64,000 bases of DNA from Amaricoccus sp. (GTDB lineage Bacteria > Pseudomonadota > Alphaproteobacteria > Rhodobacterales > Rhodobacteraceae), in contig NZ_JAGOMQ010000001.1 of the NCBI RefSeq assembly GCF_017993425.1, positions 89,655 to 153,654 of the forward strand, in the 5' to 3' direction. Made by a program: the position numbers and the translations under genes. The notes beneath the pieces are model-generated. The model ran no database searches, was not told where the DNA came from, and worked only from the letters and a program-made list of their open reading frames with translations. Below are positions 23,356 to 31,229 of the stretch, piece after piece; the stretch's first letter is position 1, and the number at the start of each line of letters is the position of its first letter.

Positions 23356-24888
23356 ATGCCGAGCCTCGTCGGGATCGACAGCGGCCTGACCGTCACCAAG
23401 GCGGTGGTGTTCGACGCCGGCGGCGCGCAGCTCGCCGTCGCCCGCCGTCGCGTCGCGCAAGCGATGCCCCGGCCGCGCCACGTCGAGCGCGACATGGAGG
23501 CGCACTGGGCCGCCACCGCCGCCGCGATCGCCGAGGCGCTCGCCGCAAGCGGACGGCCCGCCTCGGATGTCCTCGCGGTCGCCGCCACCGGCCACGGCGA
23601 CGGGCTCTATCTCCTCGACCGCGACGCGCAGCCTCTCGGCGCCGCCATCCTCTCGCTCGACAGCCGCGCCGGCGCGGAGCTTGCCGGCTGGCAGGCGGAC
23701 GGCACGGCGGAGCGGGCGCTGGCGCTGACCGGGCAGGTCCCCCACGCCTCCGCGCCCTCGGCGCTCCTCGCCTGGATCCGGCGGCACGAGCCCGAGCGGT
23801 TCGCCCGCGTCGCCCATGTGCTGGCCTGCAAGGACTGGTTGCGCTTCCGCCTCTGCGGCACGATCGGCACCGACCCGACCGAGGCGAGCACCGCCTTCAC
23901 CGAGGTGACCTCGCAGGTCTACACGCCCGACGCGCTCGCCCTCTTCGGGCTGGACGCGCTCCGGACGGCGCTGCCCGCGGTCACCCCCTGCGAGGCGATC
24001 GCCGGCCACGTCACCGCCGCCGCCGCGGCCGCGACCGGCCTCGCCGAGGGCACCCCGGTCGCCGCCGGCCTGCACGACGTCACCGCCTCGGCGCTCGGGA
24101 TCGGCGGGCACGCGGCGGGCGTCGTCGCCATCGTCGCCGGCACCTACTCGATCAACGAGACGGTCTCGGACACCCCCCGCGTCGATCCCCGCTGGTTCTG
24201 CCGCAACGCCGTGGCGCGGGGGCGGTGGAACAACATGTCGATCTCGCCGGCCTCGGCGGCGAACTACGACTGGTTCCTCGACACCCTCTGCCGCCGCGAG
24301 CAGGAGGCCGCCGCCGCGGCCGGCGGCTCGATCCACGCCGTGCTCGCCCCGGAGCTCGACGCCGCGCTCGCCCGGCCCTCGACGGCGCTCTTCCACCCCT
24401 ACCTCTTCGGCTCGCCGCACGGGCCCGGGGCGAGCGCGGGCTTCCTTGGGCTGCGCGGCTGGCACGACCGCGGCACGCTGCTCCGCGCCGTGCTCGAGGG
24501 CATCGCGATGAACCACCGCGTCCATGTCGACGCGCTGCGCGACGGCTTCGCCGTCGCCGAGGCGCGGCTGACCGGCGGCGCGTCGCGCAACCCGGCGGTG
24601 GCGCAGATGTTCGCCGACGTGCTCGGGATGCCCGTCACGGTGACCGACACCGACGAGGCCGCCGCCTGGGGCGCGGCGCTCTGCGCCGGGGCCGGCGTCG
24701 GCCTCTTCGCCTCGCCGTTCGCCGACCCGCGCGACCTCGCCGCCATGGGCCGGGCCTTCGCGCCGGACCCGGAACGCGCCGCCGGCTACGCGGCGCGCTA
24801 CGCCCTCCACCGCCGCGTCTCCGAGGCGATGGCCCCGCTCTGGCCGGAGATCGAGGCGCTCGGCGCGCCCGCGGAATCGGACAAATGA
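23356..24888 (+). CDS. Second FGGY-family carbohydrate kinase (LyxK-like)
   Basis: 510 aa. LVGIDSGLTVTKAVVFDAGG starts the kinase fold. ATGHGDGLYLLDRDAQPLGA, LSLDSRAGAELAGW, ACKDWLRFRLCG, AGLHDVTASALGIG, GTYSINE and ARLTGGASRNPAVAQMFADV follow the FGGY order. It resembles L-xylulose kinase LyxK more than GlpK or the EryA at 16152. Together with the GlpD-like enzyme next door it makes a second polyol kinase/polyol-phosphate dehydrogenase pair beside the same importer, perhaps for a stereoisomeric tetritol or a pentitol. The substrate cannot be told from sequence. GGAGAGGGAGAG precedes the ATG. Confidence 0.82.
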   Translation: MPSLVGIDSGLTVTKAVVFDAGGAQLAVARRRVAQAMPRPRHVERDMEAHWAATAAAIAEALAASGRPASDVLAVAATGHGDGLYLLDRDAQPLGAAILSLDSRAGAELAGWQADGTAERALALTGQVPHASAPSALLAWIRRHEPERFARVAHVLACKDWLRFRLCGTIGTDPTEASTAFTEVTSQVYTPDALALFGLDALRTALPAVTPCEAIAGHVTAAAAAATGLAEGTPVAAGLHDVTASALGIGGHAAGVVAIVAGTYSINETVSDTPRVDPRWFCRNAVARGRWNNMSISPASAANYDWFLDTLCRREQEAAAAAGGSIHAVLAPELDAALARPSTALFHPYLFGSPHGPGASAGFLGLRGWHDRGTLLRAVLEGIAMNHRVHVDALRDGFAVAEARLTGGASRNPAVAQMFADVLGMPVTVTDTDEAAAWGAALCAGAGVGLFASPFADPRDLAAMGRAFAPDPERAAGYAARYALHRRVSEAMAPLWPEIEALGAPAESDK

Positions 24889-24947
24889 GAAATCTCAGCA
24901 AAAACAACACCATGCAGGCGTTGCGCGTGCGCAACGCTCCGGCGTGA
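24885..24947 (+). other. 20-codon bridging ORF with hairpin between kinase 2 and dehydrogenase 2
   Basis: The kinase stop lies in ATGA. That ATG opens MRNLSKNNTMQALRVRNAPA, which ends in TGATGA, where the last ATG starts the dehydrogenase (MRNGPG). Both starts read ATGAGAAA(C/T), so the small frame looks like a duplicated gene start. Inside it GCGTTGCGC-GT-GCGCAACGC (24918-24937) is a perfect 9-bp inverted repeat. Confidence 0.6.
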
Positions 24948-26674
24948 TGAGAAACGGCCCGGGCGCCCGCCTCGCCGCGATGGACGGGGCCGAGGTCGAC
25001 GTGGCGATCCTCGGGGCGGGGGTGAACGGCGCCGGGCTCTTCCGCGATCTGTGCGAGCAGGGGGTGCGCTGCCTGATCGTCGACAAGGCGGATTTCGGGT
25101 CGGGGACCTCGGCCGCGCCCTCGCGGCTGATCCATGGCGGGCTCAAGTACCTCGAGACCGGCGAGTTCGGCCTCGTCGCCCAGTCGACGCTGGAGCGAAA
25201 CCTCCTCCTGAGGAACGCCCCGCACACCGTGGAGCCGCTGCCGACGCTGATCCCGATCTTCTCTTGGACGAAGGGGATCGGCGCGGCGCTCCGCACCCTC
25301 CTCGGCTCGACGACCGCCCCGCGCAGCCGGGGCGCCGTGCTGATCAAGGCGGGCCTCGCCATCTACGACTTCTACGGGTCGCGCGACCGGGTCATGCCGC
25401 GGCACCGGCTGGTCGGGCGGCGGCGGGCGCTGGCGGAGACGCCGCACCTCACGCCCCGCATCGTCGCCGCCGGGCTCTACTACGACGCCAGGGTCCGCAG
25501 TCCGGAGCGGCTGGTCTACGAGCTGATCCGCGACGGCCTCGACGCCGAGCCCGGCTCGGCCGCGGCCAACTGGACCCGCCTCGCCGCCGCGGAGGACGGG
25601 GTCCTGCGCTTCGAGCTGCCCGGCGGCGGGCTCGCCGTGCGGCCGCGGATCGTCGTCAACGCCGCCGGCCCGTGGATCGACGCGGCCAACGCCGCCCTCG
25701 GCGCGCCGTCGCGGCTGATCGGGGGGACCAAGGGGTCACATATCCTGATCGACCATCCCGGGCTCCTCGCCGAGCTTGCCGGGCGGATGATCTACTTCGA
25801 GGCCGACGACGGGCGCATCCTGCTCGTCTACGGCTATCTCGGGCGCGTGCTGGTCGGCTCGACCGACATCCCGGCGACGGACCCCGACGACGTGCGCTGC
25901 GAGGAGGAGGAGATCGACTACTTCCTCGCCTCGCTGCGCACCCTGCTGCCCGGGCTCGCCTTCGGCCGCGAGCAGATCGTCTACGCCTATGCCGGCATCC
26001 GGCCGCTGCCCGCCTCGGACGCCGCCACGCCGGGGCTGATCTCGCGCGACCACTCCGCCCCGGTCGCCGAGCCGGCGGCGGGGCGGCCGTTCCCCGTCGT
26101 GTCGCTGGTCGGCGGCAAATGGACCACCTTCCGCGGCTTCGCCGAAGAGGTCGCCGACACGACGCTCGCCCGGCTCGGCCGCCGGCGGCGGGTTTCGACC
26201 CGGCGCCTGCCGATCGGCGGGGGACGGGATTTCCCCACGGATCCGGCGGCGCGGGCGCGCTGGCTCGACGAGGCGGCGGCGGCGACCGGGCTCGACCGCG
26301 AGCGGCTCGACGCGCTCCTCGCCCGCTACGGGACCACGGCCCGCGCGGTGGCGGGCCACCGCGGGGCATGGACGGACGCGGACCGGCTGGCGGACGCGAG
26401 CGACTACAGCCGGGCCGAGATCGACTGGATCGTCCGCAACGAGCTGGTCGGCCGCCTCGGCGACGTCGTGCTCCGCCGTGCGACCCTCGCCGTCTCGGGC
26501 CGGCTCACCGCCCGCGACCTCGCCGCCATCGCCGAGGTCGCGGCGGCCGCCCTCGGCTGGGACGACGCCCGGCGCGAGGCCGAGATCGCCGCCGTCGCCG
26601 ACGACCTCGCCCGCAACCACCGCGCCCGCCCGCGAGATGTCCCACGGTGCGACGCTGGTCAACCGATCAGATAA
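24947..26674 (+). CDS. Second GlpD-like polyol-phosphate dehydrogenase
   Basis: 575 aa FAD enzyme. VAILGAGVNGAGLFRDLCEQ is the dinucleotide fold, SAAPSRLIHGGLKYLETGEF the GlpD signature, then NAAGPWIDAAN, GGTKGSHILID, VLVGSTDIPATDPDDV, YAYAGIRPLPASD and GGKWTTFRGFAEEVAD, with a C-terminal cap domain (SRAEIDWIVRNELVGRLGDV). It probably oxidises the product of the adjacent kinase and feeds the quinone pool. ATG 24947 is inferred from TGATG coupling; an internal ATG 12 codons later (MDGAEVDVAILG) would also fit. The last dozen codons and the stop lie in dispersed element C in reverse orientation, so the native C-terminus may have been replaced. Confidence 0.8.
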   Translation: MRNGPGARLAAMDGAEVDVAILGAGVNGAGLFRDLCEQGVRCLIVDKADFGSGTSAAPSRLIHGGLKYLETGEFGLVAQSTLERNLLLRNAPHTVEPLPTLIPIFSWTKGIGAALRTLLGSTTAPRSRGAVLIKAGLAIYDFYGSRDRVMPRHRLVGRRRALAETPHLTPRIVAAGLYYDARVRSPERLVYELIRDGLDAEPGSAAANWTRLAAAEDGVLRFELPGGGLAVRPRIVVNAAGPWIDAANAALGAPSRLIGGTKGSHILIDHPGLLAELAGRMIYFEADDGRILLVYGYLGRVLVGSTDIPATDPDDVRCEEEEIDYFLASLRTLLPGLAFGREQIVYAYAGIRPLPASDAATPGLISRDHSAPVAEPAAGRPFPVVSLVGGKWTTFRGFAEEVADTTLARLGRRRRVSTRRLPIGGGRDFPTDPAARARWLDEAAAATGLDRERLDALLARYGTTARAVAGHRGAWTDADRLADASDYSRAEIDWIVRNELVGRLGDVVLRRATLAVSGRLTARDLAAIAEVAAAALGWDDARREAEIAAVADDLARNHRARPRDVPRCDAGQPIR

Positions 26675-26692
26675 TCCGCAGTTTATCCACAG
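26638..26692 (-). repeat. Dispersed element family C, copy 3 (reverse orientation)
   Basis: TGTCCCAC at 26638 and TTATCCACA, the perfect DnaA-box consensus, at 26683-26691 delimit the element. Read on the minus strand it ends AGCGTCGCACCGTGGGACA, like the other copies. It is about 17 bp shorter internally. The left part encodes the last codons of the gene at 24947. A second degenerate box CTATCCACG lies at 26707-26715. Confidence 0.65.
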
Positions 26693-26963
26693 GATTATAT
26701 ACGGATCTATCCACGGGTCGCCGCCCGCGTCCTCCTTTCACGGAAAGAGCCGCCGGACGCCGCATCACCGGAAGGCGAGGGCGGTCGCGCCGGTTCGCCG
26801 CGGCGGCATGATGGCGTCAGTTCTATTCAGGCGAGGCCATCGCGTTACGTGCGGGGTGGGCGCCGTGGCGGAGGGGGCGCGTGGCGCTTGATCCTTGCGG
26901 GACCGGCGCCATTCTGGGCGCGCCGACTCGCGGACGGCCGAACGACAAGAACCGGAGGAAAGC

Positions 26964-28763
26964 ATGCTCGACCAGACGCCGGACGCGGCGATCGCACAGG
27001 TGCTCGACGGGCTCAACGAGGCGCTGGCGGCGGAGGACGCGCAGGCGGTCGCCGCGCTCTTCGAGCCGGAGGGCTACTGGCGCGACCTCGTCAGCCTGAC
27101 CTGGAACATCCGCACGATGGAGGGCCGGCCGCAGATCGTCGAGATGCTCGAGGCGCAGATGGGCCGGGCGCATCCGCGGGGCTTCGTCGTCACGCCCGGC
27201 GAGGCGGCGGAGGACGCGGGCGGGTTCCAGCAGGCCTGGATCGACTTCGAGACCGACGCGGGCCGCGGGCACGGGCATGTGCGGGTGAGGGACGGCAAGA
27301 TCTGGACGCTGCTGACCACGCTGAAGGAGCTGAAGGGCCACGAGGAGAAGCGCGGCAAGTCGCGGCCGCGCGGCGTGGAGCACGGGGCGGACCCGGCGCG
27401 CAAGACCTGGAAGGAGAGGCGCGAGGCGGAGGCGCAGGGGCTCGGCTACGACGAGCAGCCCTATGTGGTGATCATCGGCGGCGGGCAGGGCGGCATCGCG
27501 CTCGGGGCGCGGCTGCGCCAGCTCGGCGTGTCGGCGATCATCGTGGAGAAGAACGCGCGGCCCGGCGACAGCTGGCGCAAGCGCTACAAGTCGCTCTGCC
27601 TGCACGACCCGGTCTGGTACGACCACCTGCCCTACATCCCGTTCCCGGAGAACTGGCCGGTCTTCGCGCCGAAGGACAAGATCGGCGACTGGCTGGAATG
27701 GTACACCAAGGTGATGGAGCTGAACTACTGGGCCTCCACCACGGCGAAGTCGGCCAAGTACGACGAGGCCAAGGGCGAGTGGGAGGTCGTCGTCGAGCGC
27801 GACGGCCAGGAGGTGACGCTCCGGCCGAAGCAGCTGGTCTTCGCCACCGGCATGTCGGCCAAGGCCAACGTGCCGAGCTTCCCCGGGCAGGACGTCTTCA
27901 AGGGCGAGCAGCAGCATTCGAGCCAGCATCCCGGGCCGGACGCCTATGTCGGCAAGCGGGTGGTGGTGATCGGGTCGAACAACTCGGCCCACGACATCTG
28001 CGCGGCGCTCTGGGAGGCCGGGGCGGACGTGACCATGGTGCAGCGGTCCTCGACGCACATCGTGCGCTCCGACCCGCTGATGCGGCACGGGCTGGGCTCG
28101 CTCTATTCCGAGGAGGCGGTGGAGGCGGGCGTCACCACCGCGAAGGCGGACCTGATCTTCGCCTCGATCCCCTACCGGCTGCTGCCGGACTTCCAGAAGC
28201 CGATCTACGACGCGATCCGGGAGGAGGACGCCGACTTCTACGCGGCGCTGGAGAAGGCCGGGTTCTGGCTCGACTGGGGGCCGGACGGGACGGGGCTCTT
28301 CATGAAGTACCTGCGCCGCGGCTCGGGCTACTACATCGACGTGGGCGCGAGCCAGCTGATCATCGACGGCAAGATCAAGCTCAAGCGCGGGCAGGTGGCG
28401 CGGCTGACCGAGACGGCCGTGGTGCTGGAGGACGGGACGGAGCTGCCGGCGGACCTGGTCGTCTACGCCACCGGCTACGGCTCGATGAACGGCTGGGCGG
28501 CGGACCTGATCAGCCAGGAGGTGGCGGACCGGGTGGGCAAGTGCTGGGGCCTCGGCTCGGACACGCCGAAGGACCCCGGCCCCTGGGAGGGCGAGCAGCG
28601 CAACATGTGGAAGCCGACGGCCCAGCCGGGCCTGTGGTTCCACGGCGGCAACCTGCACCAGAGCCGGCACTACTCGCAGTTCCTGGCGCTGCAGCTGAAG
28701 GCCCGGCAGGCGGGCATGGAGACCCCGGTCTGGGAACAGGGGAAGGTGCATCACCTGCGGTGA
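26964..28763 (+). CDS. SnoaL-like domain plus flavin-containing monooxygenase (599 aa)
   Basis: Residues 1-130 look like an NTF2/SnoaL-like fold (AIAQVLDGLNEALAAEDAQA, YWRDLVSLTWNIRT). The rest is a class B flavin monooxygenase-like protein: FAD motif VVIIGGGQGGIALGARLRQ at about residue 170, then GDSWRKRYKSLCLHDPVWYD, an NADPH motif VVVIGSNNSAHDICAALWEA at about 330, and VVYATGYGSMNGW. Such enzymes oxygenate N, S or carbonyl groups using NADPH and O2; the substrate is unknown. The start was chosen for GGAGG 8 bp upstream. It appears monocistronic, between the polyol locus and the convergent pth operon. Confidence 0.8.
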   Translation: MLDQTPDAAIAQVLDGLNEALAAEDAQAVAALFEPEGYWRDLVSLTWNIRTMEGRPQIVEMLEAQMGRAHPRGFVVTPGEAAEDAGGFQQAWIDFETDAGRGHGHVRVRDGKIWTLLTTLKELKGHEEKRGKSRPRGVEHGADPARKTWKERREAEAQGLGYDEQPYVVIIGGGQGGIALGARLRQLGVSAIIVEKNARPGDSWRKRYKSLCLHDPVWYDHLPYIPFPENWPVFAPKDKIGDWLEWYTKVMELNYWASTTAKSAKYDEAKGEWEVVVERDGQEVTLRPKQLVFATGMSAKANVPSFPGQDVFKGEQQHSSQHPGPDAYVGKRVVVIGSNNSAHDICAALWEAGADVTMVQRSSTHIVRSDPLMRHGLGSLYSEEAVEAGVTTAKADLIFASIPYRLLPDFQKPIYDAIREEDADFYAALEKAGFWLDWGPDGTGLFMKYLRRGSGYYIDVGASQLIIDGKIKLKRGQVARLTETAVVLEDGTELPADLVVYATGYGSMNGWAADLISQEVADRVGKCWGLGSDTPKDPGPWEGEQRNMWKPTAQPGLWFHGGNLHQSRHYSQFLALQLKARQAGMETPVWEQGKVHHLR

Positions 28764-28960
28764 GCGAGGCGCGCAGGCACGCCCCCTTCGCGCGCGTGCG
28801 AGGGGGGCCATGCACCCTGCGCCCGGGGCGGCGAGACGGCGCCGTCGGCGCCACGGGGCAGCGCGCCGCGGGCGCCACGGCGCCGCCCGCGCGACCTCGA
28901 CGCGGCGCCATGGGTCCGGGCGGCGGCGGCGGTCGCAAGACCGGCGGCGGCGCCCGGAGG

Positions 28961-29374
28961 TCAGCCACGCCAGTCGACCCAGCGACCGTGAAAGTCGGCC
29001 CGGGCGAGGCGGCGCGGGGCGCCGCCGGGCCGGAGGGCCAGGGTGAGCGCCGCGCCGGGCGTGGCGTCGTCGGCCTCGAGGCGAAGCCAGCCGATCGGAG
29101 CCTGCAGGGTGGCGCGGGCGCCGGCGGCGGCCAGCGTCGCGGCAATGCGGCCCTCGACGACGAGGGCGTGCAGCGCGCCGGCGAAGCGGAGCGGCAGCGC
29201 GTCGGCGCGGTTCGAGGGATCGCCCGACCATCCGAGCACGCGGTCGGCGACGGCGCCGCCGGGCGCGAGGCGCTCGGCGGCGAGGGCGCAGAGGCGCGCG
29301 GTGAACGGCGAGCCGAGCTCGGCGCAGAACTCCGCCTGGCGGCGGAAGGCGGCGCGGGCCGCCGCCGCGCTCAC
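28961..29374 (-). CDS. DUF2332-like protein with apparent internal deletion (137 aa)
   Basis: The first about 75 residues (FRRQAEFCAELGSPFTARLC, GWSGDPSNRADALPLRFAGA, LHALVVEG) match the N-terminus of DUF2332 proteins as I know them. The last about 55 (PIGWLRLEAD, LTLALRPGGAPRRLARADFH, GRWVDW) match the family's C-terminus. The middle, normally around 200 residues with a methyltransferase-like GxSAGLN motif, is absent, while the frame stays open. The start overlaps the pth stop (ATGA). Either this is a decayed gene kept in frame by chance, or a genuine short form. The family's function is not known to me. Confidence 0.6.
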   Translation of the reverse strand: MSAAAARAAFRRQAEFCAELGSPFTARLCALAAERLAPGGAVADRVLGWSGDPSNRADALPLRFAGALHALVVEGRIAATLAAAGARATLQAPIGWLRLEADDATPGAALTLALRPGGAPRRLARADFHGRWVDWRG

Positions 29375-30099
29375 CGGAACCGCTCGACGAGGCGCCGGAG
29401 CGCGCTCGCCGGGGCGGGCGGCTCCTCCGCGGCCGCCTCGGGCGCAGGCTTCGCCGGGACGGGGTCGGGCTTGGTCCGAGCTTCGGACGGCCCGGGCGCC
29501 GCCTTCGGCTTCGGCTCTGGCTTAGGATCGGGGGCCGGGGCGGCGAGCGCCACGGCGTTGGAGAAGCGGGCGAGGTCGCGGGCGACGAGGTCGGGGGCCG
29601 CCTTGGCGATGGCGGCGAGGACGGGGTCGAGCCACGCCGCCTCGTCGCGGGCGAAGTCGTTGAGGACGTAGTTCGCCACCACCCGCTTGTCGCCCGGGTG
29701 GCCGATGCCGATCCGCACGCGCAGGAACTCCGGGCCGATATGGGCGGCGATCGAGCGGACGCCGTTATGGCCGGCAGCGCCGCCGCCGACGCGGGCGCGC
29801 ACGCGGCCGGGCGCGAGGTCGAGCTCGTCGTGGAGGACGATCACCTCGGAGGGATCGAGCTTGTGGAAGGCCATGGCGGCGCGGACGCTGTCGCCGGAGA
29901 GGTTCATGAAGGTCTCGGGCTTCAGCAGGATGGCGCGGTCGCCGCCGATGCGGCCCTCGGCGATCTGGCCCTGGAACTTCGCGCGCCAGAGCGCGAAGCC
30001 GTGGGCCTGGGCGATGGCGTCGAGCGCCATCCAGCCGACGTTGTGGCGGTTGCGGGCGTATTTCGCGCCCGGGTTGCCGAGGCCGACGAGGAGCTTCAT
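29371..30099 (-). CDS. pth: Peptidyl-tRNA hydrolase
   Basis: 242 aa, longer than the usual about 190 because of a proline/alanine/lysine-rich tail (PDPKPEPKPKAAPGP) ending in LRRLVERFR. The core is canonical: LLVGLGNPGAKYARNRHNVG with the catalytic histidine, LLKPETFMNLSGDSV, VLHDELDLAPG with the catalytic aspartate, GGGAAGHNGVRSI and RVRIGIGHPGD. It cleaves the ester of peptidyl-tRNAs dropped by ribosomes. It follows rplY on the same strand, the standard rplY-pth pairing, and its stop overlaps the DUF2332-like start. Confidence 0.95.
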   Translation of the reverse strand: MKLLVGLGNPGAKYARNRHNVGWMALDAIAQAHGFALWRAKFQGQIAEGRIGGDRAILLKPETFMNLSGDSVRAAMAFHKLDPSEVIVLHDELDLAPGRVRARVGGGAAGHNGVRSIAAHIGPEFLRVRIGIGHPGDKRVVANYVLNDFARDEAAWLDPVLAAIAKAAPDLVARDLARFSNAVALAAPAPDPKPEPKPKAAPGPSEARTKPDPVPAKPAPEAAAEEPPAPASALRRLVERFR

Positions 30100-30173
30100 G
30101 GGCAGGTCCTGAAACGGCGACGCGCCGCGGATGGCCGCGGCGCGTCATCGGATAGCACGGGCTGGCGCGAGGG

Positions 30174-30779
30174 TCAGCCCTCGGCGGCCTCCTCGCTGTC
30201 GGACGCCTTGAGGCCCGACGGGGCCTGGATGGCGGCGATGACGAAGTCGCGGTCGGTGATCGTCGGCTTCGTGCCCTCGGGCAGGGTGACGTGCGAGATG
30301 TGGATCGAGTCGCCGACATTGGTGCCGGTCAGGTCGATGACGACCTTCTCGGGGATGTCGCCGGCGGTGACCACCAGCTCGAGGTCGTGGCGCACCTCGG
30401 TGAGGGTGCCGCCGCGCTTCAGGCCCGGGGACTTGTCGCGGTTGATGAACTCCACCGGGATGTGGAGCGCGATCCGCGACTTCTCGCTGAGGCGGAGGAA
30501 GTCGACATGGACCGGCAGGTCGCGGACGACGTCGCGCTGGACGCCGCGGCAGACCACGCGGTTGTCGACGCCGTCGACCTTGACGTTGAGCAGCGTCGAC
30601 AGGAACTTGCCCGCCTTGAGCTGCTTCAGCAGGGCGTTGAACTTGAGGTTGATCGGCTGCGGCGCCTCGCCGCCGCCGTAGATCACCCCGGGGACGAGCC
30701 CCTCGCGGCGTGCGGAACGGGCGGCCCCCTTGCCGACCCCCTCGCGCGCCACGGCCTCGAGAACCGGCGCTTCGGCCAT
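30174..30779 (-). CDS. rplY: 50S ribosomal protein L25/general stress protein Ctc
   Basis: 201 aa. The 5S-rRNA-binding L25 domain is followed by the TL5/CTC C-terminal domain: [68 protein letters not shown] and [18 protein letters not shown]. Length is typical of the two-domain form. It binds 5S rRNA in the large subunit. The ATG at 30779 has GAGGAG 8 bp upstream; the longer frame upstream is non-coding. It lies 74 bp before pth. Confidence 0.95.
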   Translation of the reverse strand: MAEAPVLEAVAREGVGKGAARSARREGLVPGVIYGGGEAPQPINLKFNALLKQLKAGKFLSTLLNVKVDGVDNRVVCRGVQRDVVRDLPVHVDFLRLSEKSRIALHIPVEFINRDKSPGLKRGGTLTEVRHDLELVVTAGDIPEKVVIDLTGTNVGDSIHISHVTLPEGTKPTITDRDFVIAAIQAPSGLKASDSEEAAEG

Positions 30780-31229
30780 GGTCCTGCTCCTCGTGACAGT
30801 TGCGATGCCGGCGCGCCTCCAAGGGTGCCGCGCCGGAGACGCGCCCCTTAGCCGATCCGGAGCGGGAAGGAAAGGGGCGGATGGCGGCCGCCGGCGAGAC
30901 GCCCGGGCGGAGTCCTCGCGGCAGGCGTCGCGCGGGGGCCGGCCCTCGGGGGGCGTCGAGCCCCCGCTCGGCCCGGTCGACGTTCCGCCTCCTGGCCCGG
31001 CCCCGACGTGGGCGAGGGAGGACGGAGGGCGCTCAGGACAGGGCGCCGAGGGTCCAGGTATGCCGCGGGACGGGAGGCGAAACAGAGGAGGCCCGGTGGC
31101 GGGCGGCGCGGGGGTGGGCGGTCCCCGGCGACGTCGTGCCCCCCCGCCCGGACCGGACCGGCCTCGGGTTGCTCGTGGCCGGGGTTTCGGTAGGGTGCGG
31201 GCGGGCGACGGAGATCGGCGGAGAGGCAG
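30780..31229. other. 450-bp region between rplY and the transglycosylase gene
   Basis: It should contain the divergent promoters of rplY and the mltB-like gene. I see a hairpin GGGGGC-GTCGA-GCCCCC near 30945-30963, and AGGAGG followed by several purine-rich tracts. No gene, RNA motif or convincing -35/-10 pair stands out in this very GC-rich stretch. Confidence 0.5.

Noticed and set aside
20443..24810. A 1455-codon open frame on the minus strand
   Set aside because: It lies opposite well-supported importer and kinase genes, is Arg/Gly/Ala-rich with no domain, and is explained by the scarcity of stop codons at this GC content.
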